NCBI RefSeq assembly: GCF_010468565.1
Contig: NZ_WUEG01000004.1
Location: forward strand, 317,925 to 381,924
DNA: 64,000 nucleotides
Direction: 5' to 3'
DNA from: Allomuricauda sp. TY007
GTDB taxonomy: Bacteria; Bacteroidota; Bacteroidia; Flavobacteriales; Flavobacteriaceae
How positions within the stretch are numbered: position 1 is the stretch's first letter; the number at the start of each line of letters is the position of its first letter. This document shows positions 44,398 to 54,776 of the stretch, in pieces. The notes beneath the pieces were generated by a model, which made no database searches, was not told the origin of the DNA, and saw nothing but the letters and a program-made list of their open reading frames with translations. The position numbers and the translations under genes are program-made.

Positions 44398-46800
44398 ATG
44401 GTAGCAAAGCTCACTAAAGGATTTTGGCCAAAGGTCGCAAGAATTATACTCCGCAATAGAATCCTCATTCTTTTAGCGGTTGTCGGCTTTACCGTTTTCT
44501 TGGCCATGCAATGGAAAAACATGCAGTTTTCCAACACCGAGGCCAATATTCTGCCCAACGATCACCCTGCGAGCATTCAATACAATGCATTTACCAAAAT
44601 ATTTGGCGAAGAAGGCAACGCCATAGTTTTGGCCATTAGGGATTCCTCACTGTTTACCCCAAAAAACTTTAACCGATGGAACACCTTGAGCAAACAGCTC
44701 GATGCTTTTCCCGAGGTTGACTACGTTATCTCTTTGGAGAATCTAAAAGAGCTCATCAAGGACAAGGACACCCAAACGTTCTCCATGGAGCCTTTAATAG
44801 CCGACCCTCCCAAGACCAAACAGGAAATAGATTCCCTTACCAACCATTTGTTCACAGAACTTCCTTTCTACGATAATTTGGTTTACAATCCCAAAAGTGG
44901 AACCATCCAAACTGTTGTTTATCTGGACAAGGATATAATGAACACGGCGGTTAGAAACGAGTTTATACTCAATGATCTAGCCGAACTTGTTGAAGATTTT
45001 GAGCAAGAGACCGGCATGGATGTACGTATTTCCGGTATGCCCTACGTACGTACATGGAACACAAAATCCATTGTTGATGAAATCGGGCTTTTTATCGTAG
45101 GTGCCCTACTTGTTACCTCGATTATCTTTTTCTTTTTCTTTAGAAGTTTTAGGGCCACGTTCATATCCATGTGCGTTGTGATCATTGGGGTAATGTGGGC
45201 CTTTGGAATACTTGGGCTTTTACAATACGAAATTACGATTCTAACCGCTTTGATTCCGCCATTGATTATTGTAATCGGTATTCCCAATTGTATTTTCCTG
45301 ATCAACAAATATCAGCAAGAAGTAAAAAAACACGGAAATCAAGCACTTTCCTTACAAAGGGTAATCTCCAAGATTGGCAATGCCACCTTAATGACGAACA
45401 TTACCACCGCATCAGGCTTCGCTACCTTTATTATTTTGGACAGTGACCTGCTCAAGGAATTTGGTATCGTCGCCTCTATCAACATCATTGGGATTTTTAT
45501 TCTCTCCCTGTTGATTATACCCATCATTTATAGCTTTATGCCGCTTCCTAAGACCAAGCACCTAAAGCACCTGAACAAAAAATGGATGGACATTTTTGTG
45601 AACTGGATGGAAAACATGGTAAGAAACCACAGGATTGGCGTTTACATTACCACAGTTGCAGTTTTGGTATTGAGCATTATCGGGATTTACCAGATGCGAA
45701 TCACTGGAAGTAGGATTGAAGACCTCCCCAAGAAAAGCCACTTTTACAAGGACATCCAATTTTTTGAGGCTGAGTTTGACGGTATCATGCCCATGGAAAT
45801 TGTGGTGGACACCAAACGCAAAAATGGGGTGGTAAAGCCTGCCACACTTAAACGAATGGACCAATTGGGCGCTGTAATCGATGAAATTCCAGAACTATCG
45901 CGACCTATTTCCATAGTTGATTTGGTAAAATACTCTAAACAGGCTTTTTACAACGGAATTCCAAAATACTATCAACTGCCCACCAGTCAAGAGAACACAT
46001 TCATTATGAACGCTGTTCAAAAGTCATCAACTGATGGAACCAATGAACTGCTCCAAAGCTTTGTGGACAGTACGGGACAAACAGCCCGTTTAACGACTTA
46101 CATGCGCGATGTAAAAATCGACCGTATGGAGGAAATTGAAAAAGACCTGCAAGAAGCGATCACAAAGCAATTTCCATCGGAACGATACGATGTTTTTATG
46201 ACCGGAAAAGCCCTCTTGTTCCTAAAAGGAACAAAGTACTTGGTCAAAAACCTGTTGTTGTCCCTTGCATTGGCCATTGGACTCATTTCGCTATTTATGG
46301 CCTACCTCTTCCGGTCCTTTAGAATGGTCATCATATCCTTGGTACCCAACTTACTGCCTTTAGTTATTACTGCAGGTGTAATGGGATACTTGGGTGTTCC
46401 CATAAAACCATCCACCATTCTTGTATTTAGTATCGCATTTGGCATATCGGTGGATGATACCATTCACTTTTTGGCCAAATACCGGCAGGAACTCACTGCA
46501 CACCGTTGGCACATCAAAAAATCGGTGTACGCCGCCTTGCGCGAGACCGGAGTGAGCATGTTCTACACATCCATAGTCTTGTTCTTTGGGTTCTCGGTAT
46601 TCATCATCTCCAGTTTTGGGGGCACCAAAGCATTGGGGGGATTGGTTTCGGCCACCTTGTTGTTCGCCATGCTGTCCAACTTGATCTTGTTGCCATCACT
46701 TCTCCTCTCCTTGGAAAGAAGTATTGCCAACAAACAGGTGCTCAAAAAACCTCAAATCGACATTTTGCCCAAGGACGAGGACAATCCCAAGGACAAATAG
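44398..46800 (+). CDS. RND/MMPL-type exporter
   Basis: This 800-residue protein has the order TM1, a large periplasmic loop (about residues 45-220), TM2-6, cytoplasmic region, TM7, a second loop (about 440-610), and TM8-12. Both halves have the RND motif; the second reads FGISVDDTIHFLAKYRQEL, with the Asp pair expected for proton relay. Its length matches the MMPL and hopanoid-exporter-like RND proteins that work without separate outer-membrane subunits. The lipid or other substrate is unknown. The end is acidic-basic and cytoplasmic. Confidence 0.9.
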   Translation: MVAKLTKGFWPKVARIILRNRILILLAVVGFTVFLAMQWKNMQFSNTEANILPNDHPASIQYNAFTKIFGEEGNAIVLAIRDSSLFTPKNFNRWNTLSKQLDAFPEVDYVISLENLKELIKDKDTQTFSMEPLIADPPKTKQEIDSLTNHLFTELPFYDNLVYNPKSGTIQTVVYLDKDIMNTAVRNEFILNDLAELVEDFEQETGMDVRISGMPYVRTWNTKSIVDEIGLFIVGALLVTSIIFFFFFRSFRATFISMCVVIIGVMWAFGILGLLQYEITILTALIPPLIIVIGIPNCIFLINKYQQEVKKHGNQALSLQRVISKIGNATLMTNITTASGFATFIILDSDLLKEFGIVASINIIGIFILSLLIIPIIYSFMPLPKTKHLKHLNKKWMDIFVNWMENMVRNHRIGVYITTVAVLVLSIIGIYQMRITGSRIEDLPKKSHFYKDIQFFEAEFDGIMPMEIVVDTKRKNGVVKPATLKRMDQLGAVIDEIPELSRPISIVDLVKYSKQAFYNGIPKYYQLPTSQENTFIMNAVQKSSTDGTNELLQSFVDSTGQTARLTTYMRDVKIDRMEEIEKDLQEAITKQFPSERYDVFMTGKALLFLKGTKYLVKNLLLSLALAIGLISLFMAYLFRSFRMVIISLVPNLLPLVITAGVMGYLGVPIKPSTILVFSIAFGISVDDTIHFLAKYRQELTAHRWHIKKSVYAALRETGVSMFYTSIVLFFGFSVFIISSFGGTKALGGLVSATLLFAMLSNLILLPSLLLSLERSIANKQVLKKPQIDILPKDEDNPKDK

Positions 46801-46890
46801 TGTTTGAAACAGCCATAAATTAGGCTATTCCATTGCCATCGTTTTTTATCAAAAACCTATCTTTACCAACTAAATTACGATAGTTTTAGA

Positions 46891-48324
<1,434 letters not shown>

Positions 48325-48373
48325 TTTGATTTTATTATTTTAAGAAGGTTACGATTGTAAATCATCAATCAAT

Positions 48374-49831
48374 ATGCTGAAACAACATCTACAGTTTAAG
48401 CTTTCACAAAAACTGTCTCCACAGCAGATTCAGCTCATGAAACTTATTCAATTGCCAACGCAGGCTTTTGAACAAAGGTTAAAACAAGAGCTGGAAGAAA
48501 ATCCTGCTTTGGAAAGTGGCAAGGAGGAAACCGATACCTTGGATGATGTTTACGAGGATACCTACGATGATTCGGCGGACAATGAAAACATTGACACCGA
48601 AGAAATCAATATTGATGATTACCTGAGTGATGATGAAATTCCCGATTACCGCACCCAAGCGAATAATTATAGTGCGGACGATGAGGATAAAAGGGTTCCG
48701 TATGCCGCTGGAACATCATTCAACCAATACTTGATCAATCAGTTGAACACGACTTACTTGGATGATCAGGAGTGGGCCATTGCCGAATTTTTGGTGGGCA
48801 GCGTGGACGAAAGCGGTTACATACGAAGACCGCTTCCAGACATTATGGACGACCTTGCCTTTACACAGAACATTTACGTAGAGGAAGATAAAATAAAACA
48901 GGTTCTGAAGATCGTTCAAGATCTAGACCCTCCGGGGGTTGCTGCCCGTTCATTGGACGAATGCTTGATTATACAGTTGAAGCGCAAGGAGCCAAAGCCT
49001 TCTGTGGAACTGGCCATCAATATACTTGAGCGTTCTTTCGAGCATTTTACCAAAAAGCATTACTCCAAACTTATACAAAAACACCATGTTTCCGAAGAAC
49101 AGCTAAAAGAGGCTATTTCGGAAATAGAAAAACTCAATCCAAAACCAGGTGGTTCCTATTCCGGCAACACCCGTATGATCGAGCATATTGTTCCCGATTT
49201 CTCCATAAAAATAGTAGATGGTGAACTGGAACTTACCCTTAACGGTAGAAATGCCCCGGAACTTCATGTTTCCAAAGACTACAGCAATATGCTGGAGGGG
49301 TACAAAAATGCCAAGGAAAAATCCAAATCCCAGAAGGACACGGTCATGTTCATCAAACAAAAGTTGGATGCTGCCAAATGGTTTATAGATGCCATAAGAC
49401 AACGTCAGCAAACCCTTTTCATCACCATGAACACCATTATGGAATATCAAAAAGAATATTTTATGACGGGGGACGAAAGAAAATTGCGCCCCATGATTCT
49501 AAAGGATATTGCCGATAAAATAGATATGGACGTTTCCACCGTGTCGCGGGTCGCCAACAGCAAATACGTGGATACACCGTATGGGACCAAACTGATCAAG
49601 GATTTCTTTTCAGAATCCATGAAGAACGAACAAGGGGAAGATGTGTCCACTAGGGAAATAAAAAAGATATTGGAGACCGTTATTCGCGATGAGGAGAAAA
49701 AAAAGCCCTTGACCGATGCAAAGTTGGCAAAAATTCTAAAAGAAAAAGGGTATCCCATAGCCCGGCGGACCGTTGCCAAATATCGGGAACAACTAGACAT
49801 TCCAGTGGCAAGGCTACGAAAAGAGATTTAA
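48374..49831 (+). CDS. rpoN: RNA polymerase sigma-54 factor
   Basis: This 485-residue protein has region I (Gln-rich LSQKLSPQQIQLMKLIQLP and the long acidic region II with many Asp/Glu, about 50-110), the core-binding domain, the HTH with VDVSTVSRVANSKYVDTPYG near residue 395, and the RpoN box-like ending ARRTVAKYREQLDI, which binds the -24 element. The box is the canonical ARRTVAKYRE. Its TAA overlaps the ATG of the next membrane protein by one base. Targets and enhancer-binding activators are not in this window. Confidence 0.97.
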   Translation: MLKQHLQFKLSQKLSPQQIQLMKLIQLPTQAFEQRLKQELEENPALESGKEETDTLDDVYEDTYDDSADNENIDTEEINIDDYLSDDEIPDYRTQANNYSADDEDKRVPYAAGTSFNQYLINQLNTTYLDDQEWAIAEFLVGSVDESGYIRRPLPDIMDDLAFTQNIYVEEDKIKQVLKIVQDLDPPGVAARSLDECLIIQLKRKEPKPSVELAINILERSFEHFTKKHYSKLIQKHHVSEEQLKEAISEIEKLNPKPGGSYSGNTRMIEHIVPDFSIKIVDGELELTLNGRNAPELHVSKDYSNMLEGYKNAKEKSKSQKDTVMFIKQKLDAAKWFIDAIRQRQQTLFITMNTIMEYQKEYFMTGDERKLRPMILKDIADKIDMDVSTVSRVANSKYVDTPYGTKLIKDFFSESMKNEQGEDVSTREIKKILETVIRDEEKKKPLTDAKLAKILKEKGYPIARRTVAKYREQLDIPVARLRKEI

Positions 49832-50433
49832 TGCGCCACGTATACAACATAATCTCCTATGTGTTCCACCCATTGTTTATACCAATTGGTGGTACGGCGA
49901 TTTATTTTATGGTGGCACCCTATAGTACCCTGCAAACCCAGAGCGGAAATATACTTCCCATTTTTATCCTTACGGTAATCATTCCCATTATCTTTTTCTT
50001 GATATTGAAGAACCTTGGTATCATCAGTTCCATATTCCTGCCCACATTAGAGGAACGCAAATATCCGCTTTACATAAGCTGTATTATCTTTTTAATGATA
50101 TTGTACAAGGTTATCCCCAATAATTACGTACACGAACTTTTTTACTATTTTACAGGACTTCTGACAGCGACCAGCGCAACTTTAATTCTGTTGTTCTTTA
50201 AATTTAAGACGAGTATGCACCTGTTGGGCATGGGAAGCATCTTAACTTTTATGGTAGCATTGAGCATTCATTTTGAGACCAACATTACCATTGCCATAAG
50301 CTTGTTCACCCTTTTTACGGGGCTGGTGGCCACCTCAAGATTATATTTGAAGGCTCACACTAAAAATGAACTGTTGATAGGTTTTATTCTGGGGTGTTGT
50401 TCCCAGTTGATTATTCTAAAATACTGGCTATAG
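49831..50433 (+). CDS. PAP2-superfamily-like membrane protein with altered motifs
   Basis: This 200-residue protein has six membrane segments and no signal peptide. The last part reads SRLYLKAHTKNE, close to the PAP2 (type 2 phosphatidic acid phosphatase) C3 motif SRxxxxxHxxxD but with Glu for Asp. A central His (SMHLLGMG) sits where the PSGH motif would be, and EERKYP where the Lys-Arg motif would be. These are degenerate, so activity is doubtful. It is coupled to rpoN by a 1-base overlap, which is conserved in Flavobacteriia as I recall. Its 3' end overlaps the convergent barrel gene by 6 bases. Confidence 0.65.
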   Translation: MRHVYNIISYVFHPLFIPIGGTAIYFMVAPYSTLQTQSGNILPIFILTVIIPIIFFLILKNLGIISSIFLPTLEERKYPLYISCIIFLMILYKVIPNNYVHELFYYFTGLLTATSATLILLFFKFKTSMHLLGMGSILTFMVALSIHFETNITIAISLFTLFTGLVATSRLYLKAHTKNELLIGFILGCCSQLIILKYWL

Positions 50434-51129
50434 GATATAAAAAATCAATCCAATACGCAGCACCCTAAAGTCGATATGGTTTCCATTAAGCGTAGCATCT
50501 TCTTTAAGCAATGGATTTAACGCATAGTAGGCATGAATGTTCCAGGTATTATAACCAAAGTTCAGCATAAGGCCATATTGGAGCTTTTCAATATCATTAT
50601 TGGAAAATGAATCATTACCGTCATCTGTTACCAATTTTGACCTACCCGAGAACACATAACCCAATTTGGCACCAGCGTATATCCGCCAAAACTTATATTC
50701 CTCTGCGGTCGATGTACGCCATCTTAGTTCCAATGGAAGTTCTATGGAATGGGTTTCGAACTTGCTCCTATTAAAATTGGAGCCTTCCATTACTTGGTAA
50801 ACAATCGTATTGGATTCTTCTGATGAAACGACGTTTGAATAATAAGAGTTCACAGCATATCCAAGCCCTAAACCAACACCAAAATTCCTTCTTTGGTTCA
50901 AGGGAATGTCCTTTATAAAGCCAGCTTGCAGATTATAAGATAGGTTTTGTTGGCCCACTTCGTCCGGGGTATCCAACAATACATTATAGCCAAGTCCGAT
51001 ATAAAACTGATCTTCCAGATACCGACTATCGGATACTATGGTGCTATCCATTCCGTTTTGGCCCAAAACGGATATGGCAAACAATAAACAAACAGCATTG
51101 CCTATAAATTGAAGTACGATACGCATCAT
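50428..51129 (-). CDS. PorT-like outer-membrane beta-barrel protein
   Basis: This 233-residue protein has a signal peptide (about residues 1-22, ending VLGQ) and alternating strands of an eight-stranded barrel: YIGLGYNVLLD, FGVGLGLGYAVNSYYS, IYAGAKLGYVFSG and the aromatic end IGLIFYIL. It is of the PorT/outer-membrane beta-barrel (OMP_b-brl) type. True PorT is part of the type IX secretion system, but this one's role cannot be settled from sequence. It lies after the ExbD genes on the same strand, past a terminator. Confidence 0.75.
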   Translation of the reverse strand: MMRIVLQFIGNAVCLLFAISVLGQNGMDSTIVSDSRYLEDQFYIGLGYNVLLDTPDEVGQQNLSYNLQAGFIKDIPLNQRRNFGVGLGLGYAVNSYYSNVVSSEESNTIVYQVMEGSNFNRSKFETHSIELPLELRWRTSTAEEYKFWRIYAGAKLGYVFSGRSKLVTDDGNDSFSNNDIEKLQYGLMLNFGYNTWNIHAYYALNPLLKEDATLNGNHIDFRVLRIGLIFYIL

Positions 51130-51148
51130 GGTAACAATTTAAAACAAA

Positions 51149-51180
51149 AAACGCCCCAAATTAAAAATTTGGAGCGTTTC
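51149..51180 (-). terminator. Terminator after the second ExbD gene
   Basis: On the minus strand AAACGC and GCGTTT arms extended by CCAAATT/AATTTGG (one mismatch) are followed by T6. It splits the barrel gene from the Exb operon. Confidence 0.8.
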
Positions 51181-51201
51181 CCACTAAATCTAAGCTATTG
51201 C

Positions 51202-51684
51202 CTACTGTAAATTGTTAAAAGCGTCCCCTTCATAAGTGGTATAATTCACTTTAAGGGCATTTACTTCTCTCAATTGTTGCTTAATATCGGTGATAAGACC
51301 CATATTGGCATCCTTATCAACTTTTAAAGCAGTAGTCAATACATTTTGAAGTTCTTGCGGTTTTTTTGCACGTTCTGCCAAAATAAATGAACCTACTTCG
51401 TCCACATTGGCAAATTTATCATTCAATTGAATTTTTGGTTCGGTACCAAAAACTTTTTGATATTCTTGCGTTGGTGTTCCTACATATATGTAAATAACGC
51501 GATCCTTCTTTTCCAATTTCTTAATTTCTGAAGCATTGGGAAGGGTATTGGCAACCATTAACGAACTATCTTTCATTGTGGTTACGGTCATAAAGAAGAA
51601 CAGTAGCATGAAAACGATATCGGGCAACGAAGCTGTTGATACCGCTGGCAAATCGCCATCCTTCTTTTTGGTAAACTTAGCCAT
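51202..51684 (-). CDS. exbD: ExbD/TolR-family protein, second copy
   Basis: This 160-residue protein has a cytoplasmic start (MAKFTKKKDGDLPAVSTASLPDIVFMLLFFFM) with Asp22 inside the single membrane helix, which is the proton-path residue of ExbD/TolR. The periplasmic part follows. It is 12 bases after the first ExbD and works with ExbB and TonB to power outer-membrane receptors, or with TolQ in envelope maintenance. Two different ExbD genes after one ExbB is usual in Bacteroidota. Confidence 0.92.
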   Translation of the reverse strand: MAKFTKKKDGDLPAVSTASLPDIVFMLLFFFMTVTTMKDSSLMVANTLPNASEIKKLEKKDRVIYIYVGTPTQEYQKVFGTEPKIQLNDKFANVDEVGSFILAERAKKPQELQNVLTTALKVDKDANMGLITDIKQQLREVNALKVNYTTYEGDAFNNLQ

Positions 51685-51696
51685 ATTAAATAGTTT

Positions 51697-52305
51697 TTAA
51701 TTGGTTGTTGTTTCTGCCTCTGAAAGCTTTTGTGGGAACATATCCTGAATACGCTTCACTTTCTCTTTCAAGTCATCTCTTACGCTCGACGGGGTCTCTG
51801 GATTCAGGTATTCTGCTTCCATTTTGGTAAAGTCCCTGCCGTACAAGCGTTGTGCTTCACGATTACGCAACTCGTTATAAGCACCTACCAGTTCGTTTTG
51901 AACTGTAATGTAAGTGCTGTACTTGGTTTCCCGATCGTTTTTTAACGAGATAATGGCCTTTGTCGGGTTATCTGATGAAGCTGGGTCTTTTCTACCCTTA
52001 CAGTAATCACATGTTCCGTCCGCACCATTTTCAAGGAATTTGATAGCCGCTTCTCTAAGATCCTTAATATCCATTAAGCTCTCCTCAACCAAAAGTTGCC
52101 CATTTCTATTGATATTAACAGTGAAAATGTTCTTCTGCTTGATTACGGGCGGTTCTTCATTTGGCGGTTCAGCAGGCGGCAACATACGATCTAGTCCTGC
52201 ATCCGTTTCTATGGTGGTGGTCACCAAGAAAAAGATAAGCAAGAGGAAAGCGATATCCGCCATGGAACCGGCATTTACTTCCGGTGCTCCTTTTCTTCTA
52301 GGCAT
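51697..52305 (-). CDS. exbD: ExbD/TolR-family protein, first copy, with periplasmic CxxC
   Basis: This 202-residue protein has the same layout, with Asp18 in the membrane helix (MADIAFLLLIFFLVTTTIE). The periplasmic domain has an insertion with GTCDYCKGRKD, a CxxC pair not present in standard ExbD. It is 11 bases from the 145-residue membrane protein and 12 from the next exbD. The cysteines may form a disulfide or bind metal. This is inference. Confidence 0.92.
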   Translation of the reverse strand: MPRRKGAPEVNAGSMADIAFLLLIFFLVTTTIETDAGLDRMLPPAEPPNEEPPVIKQKNIFTVNINRNGQLLVEESLMDIKDLREAAIKFLENGADGTCDYCKGRKDPASSDNPTKAIISLKNDRETKYSTYITVQNELVGAYNELRNREAQRLYGRDFTKMEAEYLNPETPSSVRDDLKEKVKRIQDMFPQKLSEAETTTN

Positions 52306-52316
52306 AATTCAACTTT

Positions 52317-52754
52317 TTACTTAACAAACATTCTTTTCAAACCTGGTACTATCATTAGAATTACCGCAATTAGCGTAAGGATAAAAAATACATTCAATCC
52401 CATTCCAATGTTTTTCACAGTTCCTTCCGTAGTCTCAATACCTCTTTCAGACATTGTTTCTACCACAGCCATGTTATCTGAAGAAAGCCCGTAAGATATA
52501 GCCACTACGATGGCCAATCCACCAATGGCAAAAAGAGCTTTCTTTATACTTCCTTTTGTGGTAAACAATTTTGCAAACCCGAAAACTACTGTAGTTACAA
52601 CTGCAATAGCCAACAAGATGTACATAATAATGAACATGAAGTTCATTGCTCCACTATTTATGGCACTTGGATCATCGGCAGACGGGAGGGAGAACCAAAG
52701 AACGGCGGCAACCAATCCGATGACGATGAGCAATATTTTTACTATTTTATTCAT
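52317..52754 (-). CDS. Membrane protein of the Exb operon, unknown
   Basis: This 145-residue protein has four membrane segments (about residues 5-20, 38-62, 75-92 and 122-140) with a short periplasmic part around residues 95-118. I do not recognise a named family. Its place between exbB and two exbD genes, with gaps of 11-26 bases, suggests an accessory subunit of the proton-channel complex. Confidence 0.75.
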   Translation of the reverse strand: MNKIVKILLIVIGLVAAVLWFSLPSADDPSAINSGAMNFMFIIMYILLAIAVVTTVVFGFAKLFTTKGSIKKALFAIGGLAIVVAISYGLSSDNMAVVETMSERGIETTEGTVKNIGMGLNVFFILTLIAVILMIVPGLKRMFVK

Positions 52755-52780
52755 GATTCTCGATAGTTTTTAATTCGTAA

Positions 52781-53509
52781 TTACTTCTTGTGGGCAGCCA
52801 ACATGTCGATCAATGCGATTGAGCTGTCTTCCATGTCGTTTACGATACTATCGATTTTAGCAATAATATAGTTGTAAAAAATCTGAAGGATAATCGCCGT
52901 GATCAAACCGAATACGGTTGTCAACAACGCCACCTGGATATCTCCCGCAATCAAGGAAGCACTCAAGTTACCTACAGCTGCAATTTTCTGGAAGGCCTGG
53001 ATCATACCTATTACCGTACCCATGAAACCTAGCATGGGAGCAATAGCAATAAAGAGGGACAACCAAGAAACGTTTTTCTCCAACTGGCCCATTTGTACAC
53101 CTCCGTAGGAAACAACAGCTTTTTCAGCTGATTCCAAACCTTCATCAGCTCTATCCAAACCTTGGTAGTAGATAGACGCAACAGGTCCTTTAGTGTTTCT
53201 ACATACTTCTTTGGCTGCTTCTACACCTCCTGAGGCCAAAGCATCTTCAACTTGTTGCTTCAATTTGGTGGAATTTGTAGTTGCCAAATTCAAATAGATG
53301 ATTCTTTCGATGGCAACCGCCAACCCCAAGATCAAACACAGCAATACAATTCCCATGAAGGCAGGTCCCCCTTGGATAAATTGCTCTTTCAATACCTGGG
53401 TGAAACCTTTGCTGGCTTCAGCTTCTTCTTGCAACATTGCTGCAGATGCAGTTGTAGTTCCCATCACAAACATTCCGGCAGCAGCCAGAGTAAAGGATAT
53501 TTTTTTCAT
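52781..53509 (-). CDS. exbB: MotA/TolQ/ExbB-family proton channel
   Basis: This 242-residue protein has an N-terminal hydrophobic segment that looks like a signal peptide (TTTASAAMLQEE), TM1 near residue 55 (IVLLCLILGLAVAIERII), and TM2-TM3 around SLFIAIAPMLGFMGTVIGMIQAF and LLTTVFGLITAIILQIFYNYI. The conserved Thr/Ser pair of the channel is within these. It starts the operon exbB-membrane protein-exbD-exbD. Upstream of its ATG the minus strand has a TATCTTTA-like -7 box. Confidence 0.93.
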   Translation of the reverse strand: MKKISFTLAAAGMFVMGTTTASAAMLQEEAEASKGFTQVLKEQFIQGGPAFMGIVLLCLILGLAVAIERIIYLNLATTNSTKLKQQVEDALASGGVEAAKEVCRNTKGPVASIYYQGLDRADEGLESAEKAVVSYGGVQMGQLEKNVSWLSLFIAIAPMLGFMGTVIGMIQAFQKIAAVGNLSASLIAGDIQVALLTTVFGLITAIILQIFYNYIIAKIDSIVNDMEDSSIALIDMLAAHKK

Positions 53510-53587
53510 TTTACTTAAACTTAAATTTAGTTAGTTAATAATGTTAAAGATATAAAAATTTTATAATAGAAAAACTAAAATACCTTG

Positions 53588-53675
53588 CAGAGAGGAAGGG
53601 ATTCGAACCCTCGATACACTTTTGGTGTATACACACTTTCCAGGCGTGCGCCTTCGACCACTCGGCCACCTCTCT
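53588..53675 (-). tRNA. tRNA-Ser (anticodon GGA)
   Basis: Minus strand cloverleaf: acceptor AGAGAGG/CCTCTCT, D-arm GCC...GGC, anticodon stem CACGC/GTGTG with loop CTGGAAA (GGA at 34-36), a long variable arm, as in class II tRNAs, and T-arm GAGGG TTCGAAT CCCTT. The discriminator base is G. CCA is not encoded. Confidence 0.95.
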
Positions 53676-53741
53676 ATTGTTTCATTTAGGGCGACCAATA
53701 AACAAAAAAATAATTAGTTATAGAAATTTGAAGCGTTAATT

Positions 53742-54773
53742 TTACACCATTTCACCACGGAGTGGTGTCTCAAAAATTGTCTTGAACAATTTGTCGGGAA
53801 CCCCTGTCCCCAATAGGTACATCGCTTTTGTTATGGCAGCCTCCGTTGTAATATCCTTGCCATTAACCAGTTGCATCGCCTTAAGTTTTTCACTGGTCTC
53901 ATAATGACCCATGGAAACACTCCCTCCAGAGCATTGTGTCACATTAATAATGTGCAATCCATTTTCCACCGATTTTTTTATGGCTTCTAAAAACCATTTG
54001 TCCATCGGAGCATTCCCTGCACCGTAGGTTTCCAAAATCAATGCCTTCAAATCGGGGATATTAAGGACCGACTGCAGGACATTCTGATTGATTCCCGGAA
54101 ACAACTTGAGAATCGCCACTCGATTGTCCATTTTTTTATGTACTTGGAGCGACTTGTTTTTGGTCACTTTTTTGATCAGATAATTATGATGTACCTTTAA
54201 ATGAACGCCAGATTCCACCAAAGGCGGATAGTTCAAGGAATCGAAAGCCTCAAAATGTTCCGCATTTATTTTGGTGGTTCTGTTGCCACGATAGAGCTTG
54301 TACTCAAAATACAGTCCAACTTCCTGTAACACGGGTTTCCCTTTTTTCTGTAGCGCGGCAATTTCGATGGAGGTAATCAAGTTCTCCTTGGCATCGGTGC
54401 GCAAATCCCCAATGGGCAATTGTGATCCCGTAAAAATGACGGGCTTTTCCAGATTCTCCAGCATAAAGCTCAAGGCCGATGCGGAATAACTCATGGTATC
54501 ACTGCCATGAAGCACCACAAAACCATCATTATCGACATAGTGCTCCTCGATAATGGATGCGATTACCGACCAATAATGTGGATTCATATTGGAAGAATCA
54601 ATGGGCTCATCGAATGAAATCCCTCTCAGGTTACAGTCCAATTGTTTTAGCTCCGGGATATTTTTCACAAGTTCTTCAAAATTGAACGCCTTGAGTGCAC
54701 CCGTTTTGTAATCCTTCACCATACCGATGGTACCCCCGGTATAGATCAATAGTATGTTGGTTTTCTTTTTCAT
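53742..54773 (-). CDS. ansA: Type I (cytoplasmic) L-asparaginase
   Basis: This 343-residue enzyme hydrolyses Asn to Asp and ammonia. The two Thr motifs are present: LLIYTGGTIGMV with Thr near residue 14, and VVLHGSDTMSYSASALSFM with Thr and Asp, followed by GSQLPIG. There is no signal peptide, so it is the cytoplasmic type. The start is four bases from the TatD stop, so the two form a unit in the order tatD-ansA. Confidence 0.95.
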   Translation of the reverse strand: MKKKTNILLIYTGGTIGMVKDYKTGALKAFNFEELVKNIPELKQLDCNLRGISFDEPIDSSNMNPHYWSVIASIIEEHYVDNDGFVVLHGSDTMSYSASALSFMLENLEKPVIFTGSQLPIGDLRTDAKENLITSIEIAALQKKGKPVLQEVGLYFEYKLYRGNRTTKINAEHFEAFDSLNYPPLVESGVHLKVHHNYLIKKVTKNKSLQVHKKMDNRVAILKLFPGINQNVLQSVLNIPDLKALILETYGAGNAPMDKWFLEAIKKSVENGLHIINVTQCSGGSVSMGHYETSEKLKAMQLVNGKDITTEAAITKAMYLLGTGVPDKLFKTIFETPLRGEMV

Positions 54774-54776
54774 AGA

